41,840 nt of DNA from Chthonomonas sp035294165. GTDB lineage: Bacteria; Armatimonadota; Chthonomonadetes; Chthonomonadales; Chthonomonadaceae. A program made the position numbers and the translations under genes. The stretch covers positions 1-41,840 of the forward strand of contig NZ_DATGLN010000059.1 of NCBI RefSeq assembly GCF_035294165.1, written 5' to 3'. Below, piece by piece: positions 1 through 7,937 of the stretch. The notes under the pieces were generated by a model. It saw only the letters and a list, made by a program, of their open reading frames with translations. It ran no database searches and was not told where the DNA came from. How positions within the stretch are numbered: position 1 is the first letter of the stretch; each line of letters begins with the position of its first letter.

Positions 1-204
1 GATATGCTGCCTCCCGGAGCGAAAAAGCTACGACGGGCACGCCTTGCCATCTGTTTCGGCCCGCCCATCCATTTTTCGCCCGATGCCTCGCGCGAACAGA
101 TTCTCGAAACCGTCATGGCGGCCATTGCCCAGCAGATAGAGGTCGGGAAACAGCGGATTGGCGAAAGGAAGGGAGATTTTCAAAGAGAAAAACAGGCTTC
201 CTAA
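1..204 (+). CDS. C-terminal end of a probable 1-acyl-sn-glycerol-3-phosphate acyltransferase (partial)
   Basis: The frame is open from the left edge of the window to a TAA at 202-204, so the 5' part lies outside. The visible 67 residues contain a proline/glycine stretch, a basic segment and then ICFGPPIHF. PlsC/LPLAT acyltransferases have a comparable late motif (v.iG.Pi.f) followed by a C-terminal amphipathic helix, here ending in EILETVMAAIAQQIEVGK-like sequence. If correct, the enzyme acylates lysophosphatidic acid at the membrane during phospholipid synthesis. The HX4D catalytic motif is not in the window, so the call rests on the C-terminal pattern only. The ATG at 4 is most likely internal. 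Confidence 0.55.
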   Translation, partial: DMLPPGAKKLRRARLAICFGPPIHFSPDASREQILETVMAAIAQQIEVGKQRIGERKGDFQREKQAS

Positions 205-274
205 AATAGACCATGGCAAAAGATGGCCTATTTTGGGTATCACTACCAAAACAGGAAGAAGGCTGAGAAGGGAA

Positions 275-895
275 ATGCCGCTAACCGTCTTGAACCATGC
301 CCTTGCCGATCACATTGTGACGCGCCTGCGCGATGAAAACACACCGCCGGAACAGTTTCGTCCGCTCACGCGGGCTTTAACGCACATTCTCATTGCAGAG
401 GCCACGAAAAACCTGCCAACACGTCCTCGTGTCATTCGCACGCCGTTGGAGGAGATGGAAGGCCGCGAGCTGGGTGTGGAGATCGTGGCCGTGCCGGTGT
501 TGCGGGCCGGGCTTGGAATGCTGGAACCCACGCTAGAGATGCTCCCCGGCGCGGCCGTCGGCTATGTGGGCTTAGAGCGCGATGAGGTTACCGCAGAAGC
601 CCATTCCTACTACTGTAAACTGCCGAACATGGCCGGCAAAACGGCGTTTTTACTAGACCCCATGCTCGCCACAGGAGGGTCGGCCTATCGGGCGGCTAAA
701 AGCCTGTATGAGGCCGGAGCCGAAAGAGTGATTTTGCTCTGTGTGGTCGCGGCCCCCCAGGGCATCGCCCGGTTAGAGGAGGCTTTTCCTGCACTGCAGA
801 TCGTAGCGGCTGCACGCGATAGAGACCTAAACGCAAAAAGCTTTATTTTGCCCGGCCTTGGCGATTTCGGCGACAGGCTGTATGGAACCTTCTAG
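275..895 (+). CDS. upp: Uracil phosphoribosyltransferase
   Basis: Converts uracil and PRPP to UMP in pyrimidine salvage; cytosolic. The 206-residue protein has the PRPP loop DPMLATGGSA at residues 128-137, the upstream VPVLRAGLGM block at 73-82 that is typical of UPRTs, and the conserved C-terminal GDFGDRLYGT. An in-frame start exists further upstream (158), but the ATG at 275 gives the usual family length, begins with the standard N-terminal region and has a purine-rich ribosome site just before it, so I chose it. The next gene is a second PRPP-using salvage enzyme. Nothing looks abnormal. Confidence 0.95.
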   Translation: MPLTVLNHALADHIVTRLRDENTPPEQFRPLTRALTHILIAEATKNLPTRPRVIRTPLEEMEGRELGVEIVAVPVLRAGLGMLEPTLEMLPGAAVGYVGLERDEVTAEAHSYYCKLPNMAGKTAFLLDPMLATGGSAYRAAKSLYEAGAERVILLCVVAAPQGIARLEEAFPALQIVAAARDRDLNAKSFILPGLGDFGDRLYGTF

Positions 896-901
896 GCTCT
901 G

Positions 902-910
902 TGTTATAAT
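902..910 (+). promoter_or_regulatory. Candidate extended -10 promoter before the nicotinate phosphoribosyltransferase gene
   Basis: TGTTATAAT at 902-910 fits an extended -10 (TGnTATAAT) in the 110-bp gap after upp. No good -35 hexamer is present at 17 bp, which is common for extended -10 promoters. It would make the pncB-macro-comB group a separate transcription unit from upp. Confidence 0.45.
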
Positions 911-1005
911 ACCGTTGTACTGATATGACTTGAGGGAAAAGGAGAGAGGCAGCCCTATTCGCCCCGGCTTGCCGTTGGGGTGATGGGTGAAACAAACGGC
1001 GAACG

Positions 1006-2373
1006 ATGAGCGTATTCGACGGCAAACGCTTGCCTGTGAGCACATTTAAGCTCGACGTGGAGCGGATGCGCCGCGGCTGGTACTCGGATAAGTACTTCTA
1101 TAACATTGTGGCCCTCTTGGCTGAGTTGGCCCGTCAGGGCTATCGCTTTGGTGGCAGTTGTCCCGATCTCTCCGATATCGGTGTTGATATCTCGAATGTG
1201 GACATCGGCAACATCGAGGTCGAGATGCAATGGTTCCCGCGCCGGCAACCTATGTGCATTGTGGTGGGCGTAGATAAAGCCCTTGCCATGTTGCAGACCT
1301 GCACCGGCTACTTCAACGAACGGGGGGAATGGATAGATACGTTTGAGAATTTGGAGGTGCTAGCCGTTCACGATGGCAATATCGCCACCTACTCCGGGGA
1401 TCCCATGGAGGTACAGCCGGTGTTGAAGGTGCGAGGGCGCTATCGCGATTTTGCCATTTTGGAAACGCCCACATTGGGCGCTCTCACGCGCGGATCGCGC
1501 ATTGCCACCAACGTCTACCAGGTTCTTGAGGCGGCCAAAGGCAAGGATGTGCTCTTTTTCCCGGCACGTTTCGATGCCCACGAGGTTCAGGCGGGCGATG
1601 GATATGCCTACCATATCGCCGTGCAGGTCTATAATGCCCAACATGGGCGCACGAATCCCTCTTTGGTTTCTACCGATGAGCAGGGCGATTGGTGGGGCGG
1701 GGCCGGAGGCGGCACGGTAGCCCATGCGGCCATCGCCTGTTTTTTGGGAGATACGGCGGAGACTATGCTCGCCTTTGCTGCGGTTCTGCCGCCCTCTATA
1801 CCGCGTATTGCCCTGGTGGATTTTCACAACAACTGCTTGGGCGATACGCTCGCCGTGATGGAGCGCATGTTTAGCCGATACATGCAGCTTATAGAGGCTG
1901 GGAAGATCGAAGAGGCCCAGCGTTATGTACTCTACGGTGTACGGCCGGATACCAGCGGGAATATGCGCGATGTAAGCGTCGCCCCTTTGGGTGACCCTCG
2001 TCTGGATAATGGAGTAAATCCTCGCCTCTGTTTTGCCTTGCGTGCTGCCATTGATACCGCTTTTGAGGCGTGGGACCTTCCGGCCCGTTGGGTAGATAGA
2101 GCGCGTGAATGGTGTCATCGGGTGAAGATCATCGTGAGTGGAGGGTTCAACCCTCAGCGCATACGGGCTTTCGAGGAGATGCATGTTCCCGTAGATGCCT
2201 ATGGCGTAGGCTCGGCGCTTTTCTCGAATTGCGCCGAGTGCGGCACCACCAACGACTATACCGCCGACGTCGTGCGGGTACGCATTCACGGAAAGTGGTA
2301 TCCTATGGCAAAAAAAGGACGGCAGGCTTGTGATAACCCCGACCTAAAACCGGTAGACCGACTGCCGCCCTAA
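1006..2373 (+). CDS. Nicotinate phosphoribosyltransferase family protein
   Basis: Likely makes nicotinate mononucleotide from nicotinate and PRPP (Preiss-Handler NAD salvage). The 455-residue protein shows the NAPRTase/quinolinate-PRTase type II barrel pattern: a HEVQAGDGYAY segment near residue 192, a LVDFHNNCLGDT segment near 267, and the phosphate-binding IIVSGGFNPQRIRAFEE followed by DAYGVGSALF near 378-405. Two C-terminal cysteines (SNCAECG) follow. The N-terminus is unusual compared with classical PncB, so a related phosphoribosyltransferase (for example a nicotinamide-using form) cannot be excluded. The start at 1006 has no strong Shine-Dalgarno. It is followed 33 bp later by a macro-like gene, which fits an NAD/ADP-ribose theme. 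Confidence 0.8.
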   Translation: MSVFDGKRLPVSTFKLDVERMRRGWYSDKYFYNIVALLAELARQGYRFGGSCPDLSDIGVDISNVDIGNIEVEMQWFPRRQPMCIVVGVDKALAMLQTCTGYFNERGEWIDTFENLEVLAVHDGNIATYSGDPMEVQPVLKVRGRYRDFAILETPTLGALTRGSRIATNVYQVLEAAKGKDVLFFPARFDAHEVQAGDGYAYHIAVQVYNAQHGRTNPSLVSTDEQGDWWGGAGGGTVAHAAIACFLGDTAETMLAFAAVLPPSIPRIALVDFHNNCLGDTLAVMERMFSRYMQLIEAGKIEEAQRYVLYGVRPDTSGNMRDVSVAPLGDPRLDNGVNPRLCFALRAAIDTAFEAWDLPARWVDRAREWCHRVKIIVSGGFNPQRIRAFEEMHVPVDAYGVGSALFSNCAECGTTNDYTADVVRVRIHGKWYPMAKKGRQACDNPDLKPVDRLPP

Positions 2374-2406
2374 CAAGTTCAAAGACGAGAAAAAGGAAAT
2401 AGACAG

Positions 2407-3081
2407 ATGGTTGTTGTTCATCTTCCCACATCTCAAGAAAATCGTCCATCGTGGCGGCGCTGCCTGCGCCACCTGAAGCTGGCTCAGCCCTTCATTCACC
2501 CTCTATATAGAGTGCAACGCGATGGACTAAATGTGCAGCTATGGGCGGCCTCCTACAAGTTGCCGGCGCTCATGTTGGGGGTACCGTTCTTTCGGAGAAA
2601 ACAGGCCATCATCGTGCCCGTTTCGCCTGATCTGAAGATGGTTTATGGAGCCGCCAAGCTTGCACGCGACTACGGAGCCGATCGGCCTCAACGGGAGGCC
2701 GATCGGTTTGCCCCCTTGTCGCCCGGCGAGGCGCTCATTGTAAGCGGCGCTCGCTATCGTTATGCCTATACGGCACTCGCCGTTATTTTCGATCATCAGA
2801 AACAAAGCTCGCCTGAACGGATCGTTCATGCGGTGCGGAGGGCGATGGAGCTGGCACGTCAACGGGATTGCACGGGCGTTATCTTGCCGGATTTTACAAA
2901 CAACCTTATGCCCCAACCAAATCAGGTGACCCCATCTCTACAAAGGGCGGTTGCCGAATCCACCGCCCTTGCTATGGTGGAAGCCATTCGCGCCTGCCGG
3001 GGGCTTATGGAGCAGATTCACATCTGGTGCTACGACCCAAGCAATGCTGAGGTCTATCTGCGAGAGCTTAAGCGTCTCTAA
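2407..3081 (+). CDS. Macro-domain-like protein
   Basis: A 224-residue protein. Around residues 70-135 it has the pattern of a macro (Appr-1''-P) domain: a GAAKLARDYG helix, then SPGEALIVSGARYRYAYTALAVIFD, which resembles the family's GeaviTga..L....viHav. Macro domains bind ADP-ribose or related nucleotides. The usual glycine-rich N-terminal GGGvagaI loop is not clear, so ligand binding may differ and catalytic activity is uncertain. An AAGGAAAT ribosome site precedes the ATG. It sits between a NAD-salvage gene and comB, and its TAA overlaps the comB start by one base (TAATG), indicating translational coupling. The family assignment is a pattern-based inference. Confidence 0.55.
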   Translation: MVVVHLPTSQENRPSWRRCLRHLKLAQPFIHPLYRVQRDGLNVQLWAASYKLPALMLGVPFFRRKQAIIVPVSPDLKMVYGAAKLARDYGADRPQREADRFAPLSPGEALIVSGARYRYAYTALAVIFDHQKQSSPERIVHAVRRAMELARQRDCTGVILPDFTNNLMPQPNQVTPSLQRAVAESTALAMVEAIRACRGLMEQIHIWCYDPSNAEVYLRELKRL

Positions 3082-3842
3082 TGCGCACAATGGAGATTCG
3101 CGTCGCGCTCTTGCCGGCTTTGGTTGGAAATATTCGCAACGCTGTCTGCATCGTTATAGATGCCTTACGGGCTACTTCTGCCATCGCCGTGCTCTTTGCC
3201 CGCAACTGCCCCCGCGTTTATGTGGCAGAGGGCCATGAAGCCGCCATCCGCTTTGCACGCGAGAACCATCTGCTGCTGTGTGGAGAGACGGAAGGACGAA
3301 AGCCGGAGGGGTTCGACTTCGGCAACTCACCGGTGGAGTTTCTCACGCAAGATTTTCAGGGGCAGCCCGTGGTGCTTTCCACCACCAACGGCACACGCGC
3401 TTTGGCACAGGTGAGGCAAGCTCGGCGCGTTTTTGCAGGGGCACCACTTAATCGAACGGCCGTAGCACAAGCGGCTTGGGCGGCAGCCCAACAGGCTGAG
3501 GGAGATATCGTTATCGTGTGCAGCGGAACGGATGGCAATTTCACGCTGGAGGATGCCACCTCTGCCGGCCTCTTTGTAGAGGCGCTTATCGCCCAAGCCA
3601 CACCCTGGGAGCTACCTCGTTTAGACGACGCGGCCGTGGCCTGTAAACGTCTATGGCAGCAAGACCCTCAGCTCCTTCGTAGCTGGCTTGAGGGGCGCCA
3701 TGCGCAACATCTTGCTGAAATAGGTTTCGGTGAGGATGTAGCCTACTGCGCCCAGCTCGATCGGCTGTCTGTTATTCCCGAATTGGCGAAAGACCCGACG
3801 GCACAGCTACCGAAGGCCCCCATCTTTCTTGTGCCGGCTTAA
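3081..3842 (+). CDS. comB: 2-phosphosulfolactate phosphatase family protein
   Basis: A 253-residue ComB-family protein. The hallmarks are VIDALRATSAIAVLFA near residues 25-40, the GETEGRKPEGFDFGNSP segment near 68-84, and STTNGTRAL near 99-107. In methanogens ComB dephosphorylates 2-phosphosulfolactate during coenzyme M synthesis. Bacteria carry homologues whose substrate is often unknown and no other coenzyme M gene is visible here, so the biological substrate is open. The start overlaps the previous stop by one base. An internal ATG lies three codons on (MRT-M). The gene ends only 8 bp from the convergent small membrane protein. Confidence 0.88.
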   Translation: MRTMEIRVALLPALVGNIRNAVCIVIDALRATSAIAVLFARNCPRVYVAEGHEAAIRFARENHLLLCGETEGRKPEGFDFGNSPVEFLTQDFQGQPVVLSTTNGTRALAQVRQARRVFAGAPLNRTAVAQAAWAAAQQAEGDIVIVCSGTDGNFTLEDATSAGLFVEALIAQATPWELPRLDDAAVACKRLWQQDPQLLRSWLEGRHAQHLAEIGFGEDVAYCAQLDRLSVIPELAKDPTAQLPKAPIFLVPA

Positions 3843-3850
3843 ATAGGGGT

Positions 3851-4030
3851 CTAAAGCAGCTCTTTGTTCTTGCTCGTTAGCAGCTTATAGACTTCGGAGA
3901 TAAGCCACACAAGGAGCGCGATCTCTAAAACGATGAAAAAGAGGTGGCCCACCCAGGCGATCACGCCTAACAAAAGCTTCCATAAGATGAAGCCGATGAT
4001 CATCGCGATGACGAGGAAAACGATGCGCAT
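3851..4030 (-). CDS. 59-residue hydrophobic membrane protein
   Basis: Translation from the ATG at 4030 gives a 59-residue product ending at a TAG at 3851. An AAGGGAGA ribosome site lies 7-8 bases upstream. Two hydrophobic stretches dominate: residues 3-16 running into a WKLLLGVIAWVG segment, then 29-44, and a charged tail (LLTSKNKELL) closes it. It is likely a two-helix or hairpin inner-membrane protein. It follows the BrkB/YihY gene by 31 bp on the same strand and is probably the last gene of that operon. No family recognised. It falls just below a 60-residue size cut-off and is easily missed. Confidence 0.6.
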   Translation of the reverse strand: MRIVFLVIAMIIGFILWKLLLGVIAWVGHLFFIVLEIALLVWLISEVYKLLTSKNKELL

Positions 4031-4061
4031 CGCCGAATCTCCCTTCTAAATTTTAACCGGA

Positions 4062-5000
4062 TTACTCTTGAATAGACGTAATTTTTGCACGAGTCGTTTC
4101 CAAATCCTTCTCCTCCGCTTTGCGCGCTAAATCGGCCGCGATCTCCGCTCCAAGCAGAAAGATGACCATGGAATAGTAAGTCCAGATCACCAGTGCCACA
4201 AGTTTGCTGAGCGAGCCGTACAACTGATCGTAGGAGTGGAAACGAAGCAGGAAGAAGCTGAATGCGATTCGGATAAGCTCCCAGAAAATGGCGGCCACCA
4301 GGGCGCCGATGAAGGCGGGGCGTTTGGGAGGGCGATAGGCGGGTAGAAGCCGATAAAGCTCGTAGAATAGAAGCGTTGTGAGGACAAGCGGTAGAAGCGT
4401 TAGCCCTACCCGCATCAGAGAACTGAGGAAAGAGGTGATGTAGGGAAAGAGATGAGAGAAGAACGCCATGACCACCGCGGCGCTCATATCGGCCCCCATA
4501 AAAAGAATGGTAAGTACGGTAGCCTCTAGTGCAATAAAACGCCTCTGATACCACTTGCGCGGTTCTCTTACCTCCCATATGAGGTTAAGCGCATTTTCGA
4601 GCACGAGGAACGCTTGATGCGCCCCATAAAGCAAGCCCACAAGCCCGATAAGCCCAAGAGTACCCCGATTGGCCAGGATATGGTCGAGGGTAGACTGCAA
4701 AAAGCCGGGGTTAAGGGGGAGAAAGCCCTCAACGGACGATATGAAGCTGTGCAGGGCGCGCTCGGAACTGCCTATAAAAAAGCCTATAACCGCAATACCG
4801 AATGCGAGAAATGGCACTAGGGAAAGGAGAATGCAGTAGGCGCAGGCGCAGGCCATCATGCTTCCTTCGTGCCGACTATAGGCTTGATAAATGGTGTAAA
4901 GGTAGCGCCAAATGGTGCGGCCAATGCGCTTACCGCGACGATAGGACTCCGACAGCCAGTTCCTTTGTGGGTTTGGATCCGTGGGGTTTTGCTTAAACAA
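4062..5000 (-). CDS. YihY/BrkB-family inner membrane protein
   Basis: A 312-residue protein of the YihY/BrkB (formerly 'RNase BN') family. About six hydrophobic helices follow a basic N-terminus. Family features visible are AYCILLSLVPFLAFGIAVIG near residues 55-75, the LVGLLYGAHQAFLVLENALNLIW block near 120-140, and FIGALVAAIFWELIRIAFSFFLLRF followed by YGSLSKLVALVIWTYYSMVIFLLGAEIA. A charged tail ends it. The molecular function of the family is not settled. The start is a TTG that overlaps the end of the upstream hydrolase gene by 8 bp; no in-frame ATG occurs before the first membrane helix, so TTG or a nearby non-ATG start is required. Confidence 0.9.
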   Translation of the reverse strand: MFKQNPTDPNPQRNWLSESYRRGKRIGRTIWRYLYTIYQAYSRHEGSMMACACAYCILLSLVPFLAFGIAVIGFFIGSSERALHSFISSVEGFLPLNPGFLQSTLDHILANRGTLGLIGLVGLLYGAHQAFLVLENALNLIWEVREPRKWYQRRFIALEATVLTILFMGADMSAAVVMAFFSHLFPYITSFLSSLMRVGLTLLPLVLTTLLFYELYRLLPAYRPPKRPAFIGALVAAIFWELIRIAFSFFLLRFHSYDQLYGSLSKLVALVIWTYYSMVIFLLGAEIAADLARKAEEKDLETTRAKITSIQE

Positions 5001-5952
5001 TGCGATTCTCTAAGGTGCCAAGCAGATCGACTTCTAAACGCACGACATCGCCAGGGCGAAGCCAAGGGTAGGTTCCCGGCGGGAACTCCACCAGACAGCC
5101 TGTGCCCACGGTGCCGGAGCCGATAAGGTCGCCCGGTAGGAGGGTGGTGTTTCGCGAGGCGTGGGCGATGAGTTCAGCGAACGTCCAGTGCATCTCTTTA
5201 AGGTTACCGTGGGATATCTGCTGCCCGTTCACAAATGCTTTCATCGTGAGGTCATAGCGTCGTCCCCGCCCGTTCTCTGGCAACGCTCGTGGTTCCAACT
5301 CATCGGGCGTCATGAGGTAAGGCCCTATGGAGGTCGCGAAATCCTTGCCTTTGGCCGGGCCAAGCCCCACCTTCATCTCGCGCCGTTGAATGTCGCGCGC
5401 GCTCCAATCGTTTAAAATAGTGAAACCGGCAATGTAGCTGTCTGCCTCCTCTACGGGAATGTTGCTGCCTGCCATCCCGATTACCGCTGCCACCTCTAGT
5501 TCGAAGTCAAGCTCCGCCGTTTCTGCAGGTTTGGGAACTGCGGCCCTGTGTGGTAGCATGCAGGCCGTATTGGAAAAGTAGAAGGCCGGAGCCTCATACC
5601 ACTCCGGAATCATGTCTAGCCCTCGATGACGCCGTGCGTTACGCACATGCTCCTCAAAGGCATAAAAGTCTCGAAAGGAGGTGGGACGCACGGGTAGATC
5701 GAGGTCTTCAAGAGGGAAGGGTCTGCGAAAAGGTCGAAGTTCCTCCGGCCCGATCTTCTCGAGCCGTTTCTGATGGCGCTCTAAAAGGTTGCCCCGCTTT
5801 CGCATTTGGCAGATAATAGGCAGGAACTCGTTGGCGTCGAGCGGCATGGTAAGACGAAGGTCGCCGGGCACAGTTACCGCAAAGTCGAATATCTCCTCTC
5901 CGATCAGAATGTAGTAGAAGCGTGGCTCGCTCTTGAGACGAAGTAATTTCAT
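4993..5952 (-). CDS. Fumarylacetoacetate hydrolase (FAH) family protein
   Basis: Probably hydrolyses fumarylacetoacetate or a similar beta-diketone at the end of tyrosine degradation. The 319-residue protein has the FAH catalytic-domain metal-site motifs: FYFSNTACML, then ELDFELEVAAVIG (metal-binding Glu residues), FTILNDWSARDIQRREMKVGLGPAKGKDFATSIGP as separate conserved blocks, and the C-terminal LLPGDLIGSGTVGTG. Its ATG overlaps the upstream hpd stop by four bases (ATGA), so the two are translationally coupled and functionally linked. Other members of the superfamily are oxaloacetate decarboxylases or acylpyruvases; the hpd coupling favours an aromatic-degradation role. Confidence 0.88.
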   Translation of the reverse strand: MKLLRLKSEPRFYYILIGEEIFDFAVTVPGDLRLTMPLDANEFLPIICQMRKRGNLLERHQKRLEKIGPEELRPFRRPFPLEDLDLPVRPTSFRDFYAFEEHVRNARRHRGLDMIPEWYEAPAFYFSNTACMLPHRAAVPKPAETAELDFELEVAAVIGMAGSNIPVEEADSYIAGFTILNDWSARDIQRREMKVGLGPAKGKDFATSIGPYLMTPDELEPRALPENGRGRRYDLTMKAFVNGQQISHGNLKEMHWTFAELIAHASRNTTLLPGDLIGSGTVGTGCLVEFPPGTYPWLRPGDVVRLEVDLLGTLENRIV

Positions 5953-7055
5953 AGGGTTCCTCGTAACGCCTGCTCTCGCTCGATGGCCTCAAAGAGCGCC
6001 TTGAAGTTTCCTTTGCCGAACGACTGCGACCCATGTCGTTGGATAACTTCGAAGAATAGCGTGGGACGGTCTTCCACCGGTTTTGTGAAAATTTGCAGAA
6101 GATAGCCCTCATCATCACGGTCTACGAGGATTCCCAACAGGGCCAACTCATGAAGGTCTTCTTCAATCTGACCTACGCGGGCCGGCAACATCTCGTAATA
6201 GGTGTCGGGAACATGCAGAAAGGAGACATCGTTATGACGTAAAGCCCGAACGGTGGAGATGATGTCGTCGGTGGAGAGCGCGATATGCTGCACTCCGGGA
6301 CCCCCGTAGAACTCCAGAAACTCCTCAACTTGTGAACGTTTGCGACCTGGAGCCGGTTCATTGAGAGGAAATTTAATGCGTCCTTGACCGCCCTGCACCA
6401 CCTTTGACATAAGGGCTGTGTACTCGGTGCTGATGTCCTTATCGTCGAAGCTGATCAGCTGTTTAAAGCCGAGCACCTCCTCATAGAAGTGAACCCAGCG
6501 GTCCATTTGGCCTAGCTCTACGTTTCCGACGATATGGTCTATGCTCTTAAAACCCACCGGATGGAAGGTGCGAGGGCTATAGCGCTCCGGATCGAGCGGC
6601 TTAAAGCCCGGGGCAAAGAGACCTCGATAGCGATCGCGATTGACGAAGCTGTGGATGGTATCGCCATAGGTATGAATGGCTGCATGAACGTAAACGCCCT
6701 CCTCATCCTCATGGTAGGTAGGTTCTTTGGCGCTCGTGGCGCCCTTGGCCAGGGCGGCTTGATAGGCCGCCTCCACATCATCCACTTCAAAGGCGATATC
6801 TTGTACGCTATCGCCGTGAATCAGCAGACGGTGATTATCCGGATGGTCGGCGCGCAGTGGGGAAGCCAGCACAAAATGGATATCGCCTTGGCGCAGAAGA
6901 TAGGCGGCCTCATGGCGAACACCGGTCTCTAGACCGGCATAGGCAACAACCTCGAAGCCAAAGGCATTGCGATAAAAATAGGCCGATTGGCGGGCGTTTC
7001 CCACAAAAAACCTTATGTGGTCAATACGCCGTATGGGCAGCTCTTGTGTGTACAT
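5949..7055 (-). CDS. hpd: 4-hydroxyphenylpyruvate dioxygenase
   Basis: Converts 4-hydroxyphenylpyruvate to homogentisate using Fe(II) and O2. With the start at 7055 the protein has 368 residues in two vicinal-oxygen-chelate modules. The iron ligands are visible: H174 (SIDHIVGNVE), H257 (VQHIALSTDD) and E336 (FFEVIQRHG). The C-terminal SFGKGNFKALFEAIEREQ helix that gates the active site is present. A GAGGAG ribosome site 6 bases before the ATG at 7055 decides this start over longer in-frame options at 7088 and 7109. It leads an operon with an FAH-family hydrolase, a BrkB-type membrane protein and a small membrane protein. Homogentisate 1,2-dioxygenase is not in the window. Confidence 0.96.
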   Translation of the reverse strand: MYTQELPIRRIDHIRFFVGNARQSAYFYRNAFGFEVVAYAGLETGVRHEAAYLLRQGDIHFVLASPLRADHPDNHRLLIHGDSVQDIAFEVDDVEAAYQAALAKGATSAKEPTYHEDEEGVYVHAAIHTYGDTIHSFVNRDRYRGLFAPGFKPLDPERYSPRTFHPVGFKSIDHIVGNVELGQMDRWVHFYEEVLGFKQLISFDDKDISTEYTALMSKVVQGGQGRIKFPLNEPAPGRKRSQVEEFLEFYGGPGVQHIALSTDDIISTVRALRHNDVSFLHVPDTYYEMLPARVGQIEEDLHELALLGILVDRDDEGYLLQIFTKPVEDRPTLFFEVIQRHGSQSFGKGNFKALFEAIEREQALRGTL

Positions 7056-7244
7056 GTTGGTCTCCTCGGTTCGAGCGAGCGTTGTCATCGTAGGCCTTCT
7101 GGGCCTCAAAAACTATTATGGTTTCTAGGGCTAACTCTGTCAATAGAGACGGGTTGTGACCGGGTGTTGTTTCAGCGATTCGTGCCCTCAGAAGACATCC
7201 AACGGGTATAACATACAGGCTGTGAACTTGTCGTGGAGCTAAAA

Positions 7245-7937
7245 ATGGCTATCCGTTCTCCAGAAGCGCTGGCAAAGTGCATTGACCATACACTTCTGCG
7301 CCCTGAAGCTTCCGCCGACGATATTCGGCGGCTTTGTGCAGAGGCGCGGGCTTACCGGTTCGCTTCGGTTTGTGTGCAGCCGGTGCGCGTGGCCCTTGCG
7401 GTGAAAGAGCTTGAGAATACGGGCATCCCCATAGGCACCGTGATAGGGTTTCCTCATGGAGCGAATGGAACGGCAGTAAAGGTTTATGAAGTGGAACGCG
7501 CACAAGAGCAGGGGGCCTCTGAATTCGATATGGTGATAGACCTCGGTGCCGTTCACGATGCCGATTGGCAGCTAGTTGCTGCCGATATTCAGCAGGTAGC
7601 CAGGCGCGTGCACGCGGGTGGAGGGGTGTTAAAGGTTATTTTAGAGTGCGCCTTACTCAACAGCGCTCAGAAGCGACGCGCGGCGGAGATAGCGTTGGAA
7701 AGCGGCGCCGACTTTCTCAAAACATCCACCGGTTTTGCTTCGGGTGGCGCAACGTTAGAAGACGTGCGTCTGCTGCGGCAAGTGGCCGGGGATCGGTGCA
7801 AAGTCAAGGCTGCCGGCGGCATTCGCACCTTGCATGCGGCAATAGAGATGCTAGAGGCAGGGGCCGATAGAATTGGTTGTAGCGCCGGCGTGACGATTAT
7901 GGAAGAGGCCATGCGTGCCTTTAAGCAAACGGCCTAA
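7245..7937 (+). CDS. deoC: Deoxyribose-phosphate aldolase
   Basis: Cleaves 2-deoxyribose-5-phosphate to glyceraldehyde-3-phosphate and acetaldehyde in deoxynucleoside catabolism. The 230-residue TIM barrel has IDHTLLRPEA at residues 13-22, IGFPHGANG near 67-75, the Schiff-base lysine K159 in FLKTSTGF and the KAAGGIR segment near 195. A GGAG site 7 bases upstream supports the ATG at 7245; the in-frame GTG at 7233 would overlap that site. The stop codon overlaps that of the convergent kinase gene (shared CTAA, 7934-7937). Confidence 0.96.
   Translation: MAIRSPEALAKCIDHTLLRPEASADDIRRLCAEARAYRFASVCVQPVRVALAVKELENTGIPIGTVIGFPHGANGTAVKVYEVERAQEQGASEFDMVIDLGAVHDADWQLVAADIQQVARRVHAGGGVLKVILECALLNSAQKRRAAEIALESGADFLKTSTGFASGGATLEDVRLLRQVAGDRCKVKAAGGIRTLHAAIEMLEAGADRIGCSAGVTIMEEAMRAFKQTA

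Noticed and set aside
1360..2289. 309-residue open frame on the minus strand inside the nicotinate phosphoribosyltransferase gene
   Set aside because: Antisense to a well-supported enzyme gene, with no recognisable motifs and no ribosome site; a codon-bias shadow.
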